From Mytilinidion resinicola (taxonomy: Eukaryota; Ascomycota; Dothideomycetes; Mytilinidiales; Mytilinidiaceae): DNA of 29,545 bases. The position numbers and the translations under genes were made by a program. This document shows positions 11,262 to 20,504 of this stretch, in pieces. The stretch covers positions 78,583 through 108,127 of the forward strand of contig NW_022985471.1 in the NCBI RefSeq assembly GCF_010093595.1, in the 5' to 3' direction. How positions within the stretch are numbered: position 1 is the stretch's first letter; each line of letters opens with the position of its first letter. The notes below the pieces were generated by a model. The model saw nothing but the letters and a program-made list of their open reading frames with translations, had not been told where the DNA came from and did not search any database.

Positions 11262-12133
11262 TGCAGAAATAAATCGAAACGCTTGAACGCGGGCTAGAGG
11301 AATGCTATAGAGAGGAAGAAATGCGGTGGATTGCGGCAACAGGTGGGACGATGCAATGCAGTAAAGAAAAATGCAGTATAGGGTAGTAGAAAATCAGAAC
11401 TGAGGAAAATGGAGATTGAAGGCCAGCTTACATGGTGAGAAGAGTCGGCACAGAGGCAGTTATAGAGTTCTGTAGGACTATTGTTAGCAGCGTACCCTGT
11501 ACTCGAAGCGCAGTGTTTGAGGTGGTGGACGGCGGCAGCCAGCGGTTGCGTAAATTGGACCACGGGCAGACGAGTTGGCTGCGCAGATCGAATCACGTAC
11601 CGACGGTGTTTGAAACAGAGCTGGAGGGCGTGCGGTGCTTGCAGTGCGGAGGACGGGGGATGGTTGTCGGAGGTTCTGGTCAATCCTGCCATCCACTGGG
11701 TCTCGTCGCTGCCCGCAAGCGCCCATGACATCACCATCGGCGCTTTCCAACGGCCCTTGGGCCCACGTGAGGCCAGGCGTGGCGTCGAGGTCCAGATGGA
11801 AGCTAGGAAGACTTCATGCACGTGTTTCACATTTACGAAGTAGGTATCCCGTACGGCGCATAATTTGGCCGCTCCGACACGGATTTATCTCACGTCTGGC
11901 CATCGTGACAACCTCCTCACGCTCTACATGACCATTACCCTCTCGTCGACCTACACCTATGGTAATGCGAACCACGACATTCCAGCAAGACATTGTCTAC
12001 TCAGTTTCTCTCCTGAGCTTTCAGGATACCTTCAGCGGCTTCTTGAGACGCGCAGTGACCTACTGCCAGTCGCCTAGAGTCTACACATCCGTCCTATTCA
12101 GGCCGGAGCGCACACCGGCCTCTTGACGCGCCT
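11262..12133. other. Intergenic region upstream of the eisosome gene
   Basis: This holds the promoter of the leftward eisosome gene and the upstream flank of the rightward broken gene. Open frames on both strands show no family features. Nothing else could be supported. Confidence 0.5.
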
Positions 12134-14702
12134 ATGCGTCGCTGTCCTTGTCATTATCCATCGCTCGAATCTAGCCTCCTCCTTCATCATGCTCGTCGGC
12201 ATGCACGCCACAGCAAACTCGTCGCGGCGCAAACATCCGCTCTTGCCCTCTACAGTCCCTCTATGACAGCTTCTATGCCTAACGAAAGACTTTATTCGTC
12301 AAGACACTCAACTCCCAAGCTGCCGACTCTCAAGCAGCCACGCGTTAAACGCCCCATATCTAAGCCCTCGACTTCCAAGTTGGTAGCTTCCGAACGCCCG
12401 ACTCATGAACGCCTACGTCACCGCAAAAGACAGGATCAACACGAAGACCTCAGCGTTACAAATTGGAATGCCTAGGATGGGTCCGACTTCTTCGCGCCAA
12501 GCGAGTTCCGTAGACTTCAGGCTCTCCAGGAACAGAAGGATAAAGTGCGCAGTCTCGAGCATGCCATAGCGGCCCCCCCTGATGAGCGAATCCCGATCTT
12601 GAAACTACAGCTCACGCGTGCTCGCGAACGGTTGGGCTACATGGAGTCAATGAGAATGTTCAACATTGTGGATGCGGACATGAACAGGATTCGGATAATG
12701 TTGCACGATGCTCCGATCCCTCTCAAACTTGGCTCATTTCACTCCAACTTTAAATTTCTTCAAGAGGACTTCCGAAGGGCGCGTCAAGGTGAGCTCAGCC
12801 CTATCATGAATTCTTTAAAAGATCTAGCATTATGGGGACTTCATCCGGTGGATCCAAGAGGCCTTATAAAATACGACGGGTGTACTACCTGTTATCCATC
12901 ACTTGTCAAAAAATTTGCAGCAATAAGATCTCAGCGATCTGACCGATTCTTGCGAAGGATGCAGACAGAAACAGCCGTTGTCTAAGAAACCTTTAGCAAT
13001 GCCAGTCATGGCTGGGAAGAATTACTTGCGATGTCTAAGATGGGTAGGCATTGGCCACAAGGGCAGATTTTTGAGATCTTCGGACTTTCAAAATCACAAC
13101 TTATGACTTACAGAAGAAATATAGAAGAAACCAGACACCTGTTGACCGCGATCTTTCACAGGAGGACGCGAGCTCGAGACCCGAGAATCTGGATCTTCGA
13201 TGCCTTCCAGAAACTTTTTTTTCACATTGGAACACGCATTGATGATGTACAACGCATTTTACAGCTTCTGGTCCGGGACATCCATGCCTGGGCTCGTCAT
13301 CGAAATGATTATTCGAGGGATTCTCTGAAAAGAAAGTGCGTCGTATAGTGGTAATGTTAACACAAGCACCACTGTATCGCTCTCTACAACAATTCGCTGA
13401 CTTTGCCCCCTTTTTGACCTTTCGTATCACTCTGCTAGATGACACTGAAATTGATGACCAAATGCGGGCGGCGAAAGCGAGCGTAGAAAGGCACGAGAGG
13501 ATATGGGACGAATCTGAGGGCATATTCCGTCGCTTGCGACAGCGGATCAGGGTACTTCGTCGGGTGCCTCAGGCTGCAACGAAGAGAAACCACATTTCCA
13601 TGCCGCCCCTAGTCCCGAAATTCAAAGTCCGACAACGTACGGAACGCCAAACTGCACGAAAAAACCCCACCAATTTGTCCACCGAGGTGACAAAAGAGGT
13701 GAGCGATAGCCTTATGAAGCCCCTCATTGAGGAATGGGCACCCCGTGATCCACTGCCCCCAGCTGCATCCACTACTTCGGCGACCAAACTACTGGAACAA
13801 GGTCCAAGTTGTGCGCAGCTTCCTATTCGTAGCATCGCGCGCCGTAGTCGGACTGGGGCTACGGAAACAGCATGGACGGCTTCGCCAACAAAATTATCAC
13901 GGAAGAGAAAGGGGAGTCTCACGCCGCCCCTTATTCGCAAATACGAACCCAAAGATATGCGTGTCCACGATCAAAAATCATCAAAACCGCCTCTAGTTCG
14001 CAAATAAGAACTCTAGATTATGCGTGTTCGCTATTGTTATCACAACATTCATAGCCTATGCTCTATTCTCTACTTCGCCGACCAAATTGCCGAACCAAGA
14101 TGATGAAACTCGTAGTAAGCCCCAGGCTGCAAAACAAGAATCTACAACATTTTCAACCGAATCGCCAAAGAACGCAGAAGTATAAGTCCGCGCGGCGGCG
14201 AAAGCATCAACAGCATTACCATTTGGTTCTGACGGAAAGGAGTCCTGTACAACAGCCATTGAGGAGCCCTGCTTCTTGCCTGAATCATCATGGTAGGAAT
14301 ACCTATCGTCAGCGTCGCTTGTATTTTTAGACATCGCAAGAGCTTTTGGAAATACCCATGTACTACCTCGAATTGATTGGCTTCTTGTGGCCCCTATTTT
14401 TCCGGTTCGTGAACACATCTCTAGGTCGAGAAATGTTACGATTCGGCGGGCTGAACACTCGCTTGATTCGCCATAGCACCATTCATCGAATCGAAAGTTA
14501 TACAACTTGATTAAGATCGCGACTTCATCCAACCGGAGATCAATCTATACATGCTTCACTATTTCCAAAACCGCTCACCTGGACAGCGCTCCACCACCAA
14601 GCTTTACCCTCTTGCCACTCTTCGGCGCTCTCTGCCATCTTTTTAAGCAGCTGGAGCGATTTCTCGCGGCAGAAACTGGGCTGGCCCCCAAATTCTTTTG
14701 AT
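12134..14702 (+). pseudogene. Broken gene of unknown family, with degenerate internal repeats
   Basis: One frame (phase of 12134) reads as protein through an internal TAG (12473-12475) and TAA (12983-12985) to a TAG at 13346-13348. The reading then moves to another phase from about 13336 to a TAA at 14005-14007. From about 14072 it returns to the first phase, with further TAA and TAG codons, until TGA at 14700-14702. Segments on either side of each early stop are protein-like and continuous in style, for example FFAPSEFRRLQALQEQKDK after the first stop and GWEELLAMSKMGRHW after the second. No intron that removes these stops has acceptable splice signals. The early part is Ser/Arg/Lys-rich, the middle is helical, and the later part carries repeated PPL[VI]xK and TSxTKL motifs. 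Early stops are TAG/TAA, which a C-to-T change in CAG/CAA would produce. I do not recognise the family. In the last 500 nt the opposite strand reads about as well, so the right boundary is uncertain. Confidence 0.6.
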
Positions 14703-14774
14703 AAACTAGCTGCTTGACTAACCTGACGTAGAGGTATGACAAAGAGCTTCGGACTCTGCTCGTAGAGTGTAGTA

Positions 14775-15900
14775 CTAACCATCTGATGCTGGCTTCTGCG
14801 CCCAAAATATGTCCCTAGAAAATACGGTTAGCGAACAAGTGTCAAGTTCAAAGGTATGACTCCAATGTGCCTCTTCCTGCGAACACTTACACTGGCATAT
14901 ACGCATGGATCTAAAATCCGAACGTTAGCACATCGCCTCCCACACCAAGCCTCACCAAACTCACCTTCGGATTCCACATCTCTGCCCTCAGTCTCTCAAT
15001 AAACGCATCCACCCGCGACATCTCCCACCCCAGCAACCCATTCAGCAACTTCACACTCAACCCAGGCGCGCCATCCGACATATCCTTCAAAAACAGCTGC
15101 CCCATCTTCTTCTCCTTCTCGCCCGCCGCCCACGGCCCAATCGGCCACTTCATCTTCTGCTCATGCACCTCCACAAACCCGACCTCCCTTAGCCGCTCCC
15201 CATGCCTCAGCGCCGCCCTAGCATCTGTCCCGATCTTCGCCACCGCCTCCGCCCCCATCACGCCCCACTGCAGCACCGCCGAGTCCGCCGCCGCGGACCC
15301 GTCGTCGCACTCCAGCGGCACGTGGAACTCGTCCAGCTCGATCCAGCCGCCCGGCGCGAGGTGCTCGAACGCCTGCGCGAGCAGCGCGTCCCAGTCCTTG
15401 ACGCCGAAGTTCAGCGCGCGCGTGTGGATGAAGTCGAACTTCTCTGGGAACGCCCACGCGGCGTTGGCGTCGTCGACGAGGAAGCGGCAGTTCGGCGGGA
15501 CGTTCGAGGGCTGGATGGGGGACAGGTCGATGCCGAGGACTTGCACGTCCGGGTGCGCGTCGGCGAACTCGATGCACCAGATGCCCGTGCCGCAGCCGAT
15601 GTCGAGCACGGAGGTGATGGTGGGTGGGAGGGGCGCGAGGTAGAGGCGCTTGTTGAGGGAGATTTCCCAGACTTTGTGCTGCAGTTCCAGCCGGTTGATT
15701 TCGTCGGTGTCGTTGGGGAGTGGGTAGGTGAGGCCGTCGCCGTGGTTGTGGTAGCGGCGGCCGTTTTCGTGGCGGAAGGCGGTGATGGAGGAGGAGAGGG
15801 AGGTGGTTATGCTGTGGGGTGGTGAGAGTGCGAAGGAAGGGGAAGGGGAATTATGGAGGCAGATTGAGGTTGAGAGATTGGAATGAAGGAGGTGGGACAT
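14775..15900 (-). CDS. LaeA-like SAM-dependent methyltransferase (3 exons)
   Basis: Exons are 15900-14965, 14910-14891 (only 20 nt) and 14814-14775. The introns of 54 nt (GTGAGT..TAG) and 76 nt (GTAAGT..TAG) both have CTAAC branch-like sites. The product has 331 residues, typical of fungal class I methyltransferases of the LaeA/UMTA type. A Ser-rich start is followed by FRHENGRRYHNHGDG, then SAM-binding motif I DIGCGTG (100-106), the acidic GIDLSP, FDFIHTRALNFGVKDW, and HLAPGGWIELDEF. The small exons rebuild the family ending: NPK, then IHAYMPVDIFWAQKP. Without splicing, the frame would end in unrelated residues 18 codons past the donor. The acceptor substrate is unknown. LaeA relatives include both regulators and pathway enzymes, and there is no backbone synthase nearby. 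The gene is tail-to-tail with the broken gene to its left. Confidence 0.88.
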
Positions 15901-16406
15901 GGCACATACGAAGCAGCATCGTCTTCTCCACCGAGAGTCGAGTCTTGGTCTGTATCATATACGCCTGCCTGACTTTTGCGTTAGTCTAGATATTCTTTAT
16001 GAGGCTTTTATGAATGAAAATGGACAAGCCAGTCTCTTGCATACGTCAACCTGAAGCTCCTCCCCCACGATCCCATCCTCATCATGCAAGACAGGCATCT
16101 TGGACCCTTGCTATTTTCTCTGCCGTGTTACTATAAAAGCAGCTGTGTAACAGCGTAAGCAGTAGTACAGGTTAGGGACGCACGTAATCAGGCGCCCTGC
16201 CGAGTAGTTAAATATGAGGATACCCCTCGCGTGGAGGGGCACAGTCGGCATCTCGCTCCCACGGGCACGGGGGCGGAAGCGGGAACAGGCATGCCGTTGG
16301 AATCAGGCGAGGGTCCCGGGCTGCGATTGGCGAGGAACAGGTGCCAGTGTCCAGTTTGCTGCAAGGGATGCGAGTGGATCTTCTTTGGGGGTGTCGGGCC
16401 GGTAGT

Positions 16407-16437
<31 letters not shown>

Positions 16438-17046
16438 GGCGGACGGGTCGTGGGAGCGCAATAGAGCGTTTGCGGGAGTTGCTTGGTGGGATAGGGTGGT
16501 TTGGTGATACTCAAAGATATCAACCTTCCCGTCACTACGAAATCAGAGTTTGTGTGAGGCGGCTCTCAAATGAGATTATGCCCTCAGCAACGCAGCCTCG
16601 GCTGGCTGTCACTATATCGTAATTTCCAGGAAGACATGAAAGTGATCGAGATTGATGAAGAACCGTGCAACACGTAGGAGGGCAACCATGATATTTCAAT
16701 GAGCAAGTACTACATGACTCTGTCGTATCTGCCTTATTCGTCCCGTGCTCGCCATCTCTAAGCCGTAGGGTGTTCGTCAAAGAAGGCGAAGAAGCCCATG
16801 CTCCTCATACAAACGCCCTGAGCGTAAAACACAATAACATGCAATGCTGAACGAACCGGGTTGTGGAACACCTAGCATGAATTTCTGTTTGAAGAACTGA
16901 TCGATCCAATCCGATCAAGAATGACAAAGATTTTCGACGAGCATGTCGAAATCTCGAAGTCCGAGAGGTGGCTTGACACCAAAGAGATTCATCAAGCAAT
17001 AGAAAGAAGAGTCAGCAGAGATCAGAATGAACCCCACTTGTCGCCA
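15901..17046. other. Intergenic region with poly-G tract
   Basis: This contains the promoter of the leftward methyltransferase gene and the 3' flank of the F-box-like gene. TATAAAA lies at 16132-16138 on the plus strand, but no rightward gene follows it. Open frames through the poly-G tract give only poly-Gly or poly-Pro peptides. A homopolymer of 30 G lies at 16407-16436. Confidence 0.5.
16407..16436. repeat. Homopolymer of 30 G (C on minus strand)
   Basis: An uninterrupted run of 30 G residues, flanked by other G-rich sequence on both sides. It lies about 0.5 kb upstream of the methyltransferase start. The exact length is likely to be unstable and hard to sequence. Confidence 0.9.
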
Positions 17047-18078
17047 CTAGAATAGCCAATGCTTCCGTACCTGCATGTAGGAGTTTCCACTTAGAGTGCT
17101 CGTGTTCGTCGTGGTGTTGATGTTGTCCATGTCTCGATTCAGGAGCCATTCTTTCGCCTCTTGCTTTGCCTTGAACACGACCAGCCGCGTATCTCCGCCC
17201 TTGTACAATGATGTGGTCTCTAGTACGACTTGCTGAACCCCTTCCTTTCTTGAAGCCAGTAGCACTTGACTGAATTTCCACATGTGCCACCGTGGACGAG
17301 GGTCCAGGCTATTTCCAGCCATCAGTCCATTGGATATAGGCATCTGCACGCCAATCCGTCGCAATCCAGGCAGGAGATCGCACGCTTTTTCAAGCGCGTC
17401 TCCGGCATTAGTGACAGCACGGCGGCCACCCATGAAGGGTCCTGTGACGATAAGGCTTTGAATGGCGCTTCTTTGGTCGTCCTTGAGCGAGTATAGGAAT
17501 GGCATCAAGATCACGTGACTGATGTGAAATGTAGGGCGAGAATAGAGTAAAAGGCTTGTCTCCTGATAGATTTTCTTGCTTGTAAATGCGAAAACAAGGG
17601 GATTCTTGCAGTCTTCCCTGGGCGTCTCGTAGTTGCAGCAGCCGTCAGCAATGGTCCAGTTTGGGAATTTGCAGAGGAGCGACGACTCGTCGGTCTGGGC
17701 GCACGCACTGCTGGAACAGCAGAGTCGAGATTTGACCGTTGGGTCGTGGTAGATGTGCATTAAGAGGTCGTCGAGGAGATAATCGTAGATCTCCAAGCGC
17801 AGCTCTGTGGGAAGATCGAGCAATGTGAGACCAGGCTTGTGGATTGTGGGCACTGCTGTCGGCAAAGCAGTAGTAGAGGGTTCATCCAGCTGTTCACCAA
17901 TAGCAGTGCCGTTGTGAGTGTTTGAGTGTAGCTTTGCCCATGCAGTTTCCGACAACTTCTTCCGCTTGTCTGGTATATTGCTCGCCGAAAGACGGCGTTT
18001 CTTGAAGCGCGCGCTTCCGTCATCGGGCAAGTCGTCTGTGCTCTCATGAGAGCCCTGTGCTTCTCCAAACCCGCTCAT
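17047..18078 (-). CDS. F-box-like domain protein, uncharacterised
   Basis: Single open frame of 343 residues from ATG 18078. Residues 25-41 (FKKRRLSASNIPDKRKK) look like a nuclear-localisation signal. LTLLDLPTELRLEIYDYLL (about 84-102) matches the short F-box-like motif common at the start of many fungal proteins. Several Cys (CCSSSACAQ and CCNYET) and a segment FAFTSKKIYQETSLLLYSR follow, the latter typical of this lineage-expanded fungal group. F-box proteins can recruit substrates to SCF ubiquitin ligases, but for this group that role is an inference. A possible donor GTACGG directly after the codons for SYMQ could splice to a downstream exon and replace the last seven residues (VRKHWLF). 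I kept the unspliced end. It shares a 320-bp divergent upstream region with the gene at 18399. Confidence 0.75.
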   Translation of the reverse strand: MSGFGEAQGSHESTDDLPDDGSARFKKRRLSASNIPDKRKKLSETAWAKLHSNTHNGTAIGEQLDEPSTTALPTAVPTIHKPGLTLLDLPTELRLEIYDYLLDDLLMHIYHDPTVKSRLCCSSSACAQTDESSLLCKFPNWTIADGCCNYETPREDCKNPLVFAFTSKKIYQETSLLLYSRPTFHISHVILMPFLYSLKDDQRSAIQSLIVTGPFMGGRRAVTNAGDALEKACDLLPGLRRIGVQMPISNGLMAGNSLDPRPRWHMWKFSQVLLASRKEGVQQVVLETTSLYKGGDTRLVVFKAKQEAKEWLLNRDMDNINTTTNTSTLSGNSYMQVRKHWLF

Positions 18079-18398
18079 ACTTGATGAGAGAATCAGAATT
18101 CCGATAGAGAGAACGAATCAAGCAGGTGGTTGATGAACAACACGGGTTCTGGATTGAGGTGAGGTAGAAGTGGAGCTGAGTACGGCATACCGTAAGCGAC
18201 TTTGGGTTAACTATAGCAATCATCTCCATTCACCACCGTCTTCCCTACAAGCTACCAACTATGCCCCTACAATGCTCTATTTCCTTCTGTGTGCTTCTCG
18301 CGCTCACAAATGCTTATACGGCATCCTCCACAGCGCTTTAGGGCTTTCTCGAACCACAAACTCCCCATCTAAACTATATCCCTCCGCCATCCTTACCG
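18079..18398. promoter_or_regulatory. Divergent promoter region between 18078 (-) and 18399 (+)
   Basis: A 320-bp interval separates two start codons pointing away from each other, so both promoters and leaders must lie within or overlap it. I see no strong TATA box. The CT-rich stretch near 18225-18290 on the plus strand resembles the pyrimidine-rich leaders of fungal genes. Confidence 0.5.
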
Positions 18399-19214
18399 AT
18401 GACCCCCGGCCTCCGAGAGTCCAAGTGGGCTCTGGGGCAGCCCAAGCGGCGCACTCCCGCCCAGCAGCTGAACGAGGACAAAGACAAATCATATCGGCTT
18501 CTACGCCGTCTGTATTGGAAAGCGGAGGGCCTCTTATGTTCCTGGAATCGGGCCCTTGATGCCATCAAGCGGCGCAGCAACGAACAGCACGACCACCCAC
18601 ACAGCACCATTATCGACTTTGCATCAGTGGAAGATGGAGCTATGGTACAATCCATGTTCAAGGTTGACTTCTTCGAGTTCTACGTACTCCTGGAGAGGTA
18701 CATAGTCCTCTGCCTCGGAATCTTAGGCGTCCGTGTCTCGCGGAAAGACTTGAACGCGGCCAAAGGTCCATACTCTGGCGCGGCCCCAACGTTCGGCATG
18801 CACCAATTCCATGCAAACCTTCTCGCAACACTAGACGAAATCGAGTGTCCTCTGCACGCTGCACTGGGACAGCAGGATGTTCGTATCTACTTAGGCCGAG
18901 CGAAAGACTATCGGAATCGATGGAAAGATGCCGACGAGCTGGATGGAGGACCCGATGCCACGGATGGTGAGGGTGGGAGAATTGCACTAGAGGACTTGAA
19001 ATTGGGGATAATGTTGAAGACCATCCTGGAAGGGCTGGAGAAAGCAAGCCTTGTGGTGAAAGACAGACAGCCTGGACATACTGGAATGCTAGTATTGAAT
19101 GGAGAAGGTCCTGGACTGCAGGAGGTTGAATATGAAGCCATGGATATGGATGATGCTCCTTGGGAGGCTGTGGGAGATGCCATGGATGCCATGGATGCCA
19201 TGGACTGGGAATGA
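18399..19214 (+). CDS. Conserved-looking fungal protein of unknown function
   Basis: Single open frame of 271 residues starting MTPGLRESKWALGQ. The N-terminal 60 residues are rich in Lys, Arg and Gln (PKRRTPAQQLNEDKDKSYRL) and probably helical. A hydrophobic helix FFEFYVLLERYIVLCLGILG follows in the middle, then HANLLATLDEIECPLHAALG and IYLGRAKDYRNRWKDADE, which look like ordered helical segments. The C-terminus is acidic and ends in repeats of Asp-Ala-Met encoded by a 9-bp ATGCCATGG repeat near 19185-19203. I recognise no catalytic motif or named domain. Even codon-like composition and the clean frame support a real gene. Function unknown. Confidence 0.75.
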   Translation: MTPGLRESKWALGQPKRRTPAQQLNEDKDKSYRLLRRLYWKAEGLLCSWNRALDAIKRRSNEQHDHPHSTIIDFASVEDGAMVQSMFKVDFFEFYVLLERYIVLCLGILGVRVSRKDLNAAKGPYSGAAPTFGMHQFHANLLATLDEIECPLHAALGQQDVRIYLGRAKDYRNRWKDADELDGGPDATDGEGGRIALEDLKLGIMLKTILEGLEKASLVVKDRQPGHTGMLVLNGEGPGLQEVEYEAMDMDDAPWEAVGDAMDAMDAMDWE

Positions 19215-20033
19215 ATATGTACTTCACATACGGCGCAATTGGATTGTGACATACAGGTCTGTCGACTACATCAGGAAACTGAGTATTTAATACTAACATC
19301 TCCCAGAAGCCCAAGATCCAGGCCGCGCCGTAGACATTTGCGCGATATTTACACATATTCCTTGTCTCGTCCAGCCTCACTCAGCGATCTACAACAGTAG
19401 CATTGCTATTCCTTCTCCATGACGCCTTCCAGTTATAAGATTATTTGATTTGCTCTAGTATATTTCTGTCTATGGCGATTTATCTTCACGATTTCTCGTG
19501 GCAGCTCGGGGATACTCCACATCTTGCTACGACTTGCAAGGCTAGCTGAGGCTCACCGCATTACCTCTTCCGGTTGTCTTAGCCGCTGCAGACAGCTGAA
19601 CACCATTTTCGATTACTCCACTAGTCATGGACAGTTTCAGTTTCTTAGGTTTTGTTTTTATGCGTTCTATTGTATACATAGAGGGCATGCGCATTGCGCT
19701 TCATGCCGGCATAGTGCCATTCCATTCTTCGGCTTCTGCTATGCCTGTGGACACTTTCCTAGAGCGGCTTCTTCCAGTGCTGTGTTCCATTTTGTCTATA
19801 GCTGTCCTTGTAGTGCCCGCGAAGGCAAGCCTGGAAGCCCCGGTCGGTAGGCTATGACTCGTGACTGGAAATTATTTCCTAGACATTGCTATTGAATCAA
19901 AACAGCTGTAGTATTCGTATCTGTTATAAATTTGCTCCTCTCGTATACCAATCTCTCTTATGTAACTCTCAATTTTCCATACCATTTCCTTCGTTTTGAT
20001 TCATCGAGCGATCGTTCCTAGACCTATCCGTCC
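19215..20033. other. Intergenic region, no supported gene
   Basis: This contains the 3' flank of the gene ending at 19214 and the upstream flank of the DUF2235 remnant. Open frames at about 19524-19857 lack family features. CT-rich sequence just before 20034 resembles a former promoter or leader. Confidence 0.5.
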
Positions 20034-20504
20034 ATGGCTTCCACAAATGAGAAAACATTCGTTTCAGAAGAGGCCAAGGTAGACCCAAAGCGCATCGTGG
20101 TATGCTGCGATGACACTTCCCAATCATCAACTTCCATCAATCCTAAAAACAGCTGCCCATCCAACGTCACCCGTCTCTACCAAACTCTCGCCGACGCTGG
20201 ACATAAACTAAAACGAAAGGTATACCAGCGCACTTGTGTACTACGGCGCGAGACTCGGAACAGGCGACATACCGATGCAGAGACAAAAAGGACAAGGTAG
20301 CGTAACTCAACCCAGCCCTCTTCTTACCCAGCGTCTATTCTGGGCTATGGCCTCGTCGAAAACGTAATCAAAGCCTACACTATATTGTCAATAACTAGAA
20401 CGCCGGCGACGAGCTCTTCTTCGGCTTCTCCCGCGGCTTAGCCAAGCCGCCTTCACTCCTCTACGACGCCGGAGGTCCTGGATTTCAGGCAACATTCCAG
20501 TGAT
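20034..20504 (+). pseudogene. Truncated, frameshifted DUF2235 (Tle1-like alpha/beta hydrolase) remnant
   Basis: Translation from ATG 20034 gives KRIVVCCDDTSQSSTSINPK and SNVTRLYQTLADAGH. These match the start of fungal DUF2235 proteins, which usually begin RIVVCCDGTW. The reading then jumps frame at about 20230 (VYYGARLGTGD), returns to the first frame at 20334 (SILGYGLVENVIKAY), and is in a third frame at 20399 (AGDELFFGFSRG), which covers the nucleophile-elbow motif GFSRG at 20423-20437. After that the similarity ends, so most of a normal protein is missing. Weak introns might explain two of the changes, but not the first, where the segments abut. The family are alpha/beta hydrolases related to type VI phospholipase effectors. 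This copy is almost certainly non-functional. CCDDTS instead of CCDGTW is a further defect. Confidence 0.78.

Noticed and set aside
14056..14532. Minus-strand open frame of 158 codons antisense to the broken gene
   Set aside because: The peptide is not implausible, but the TSxTKL repeat copies and frame continuity favour the plus strand there. It is not called as a gene, though it remains an alternative for the right part.
15202..15825. Plus-strand open frame of 207 codons inside the methyltransferase gene
   Set aside because: It is antisense to the conserved SAM-binding region. Its Val/Glu/Gly-rich peptide is a typical shadow of a G+C-rich coding strand.
16188..16535. Open frames encoding poly-Pro or poly-Gly across the G tract
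   Set aside because: They arise only from the homopolymer and have no start context or domain.
18170..18559. Plus-strand open frame overlapping the start of the 18399 gene
   Set aside because: It runs in another frame over the divergent promoter and the first exon, with no protein features.
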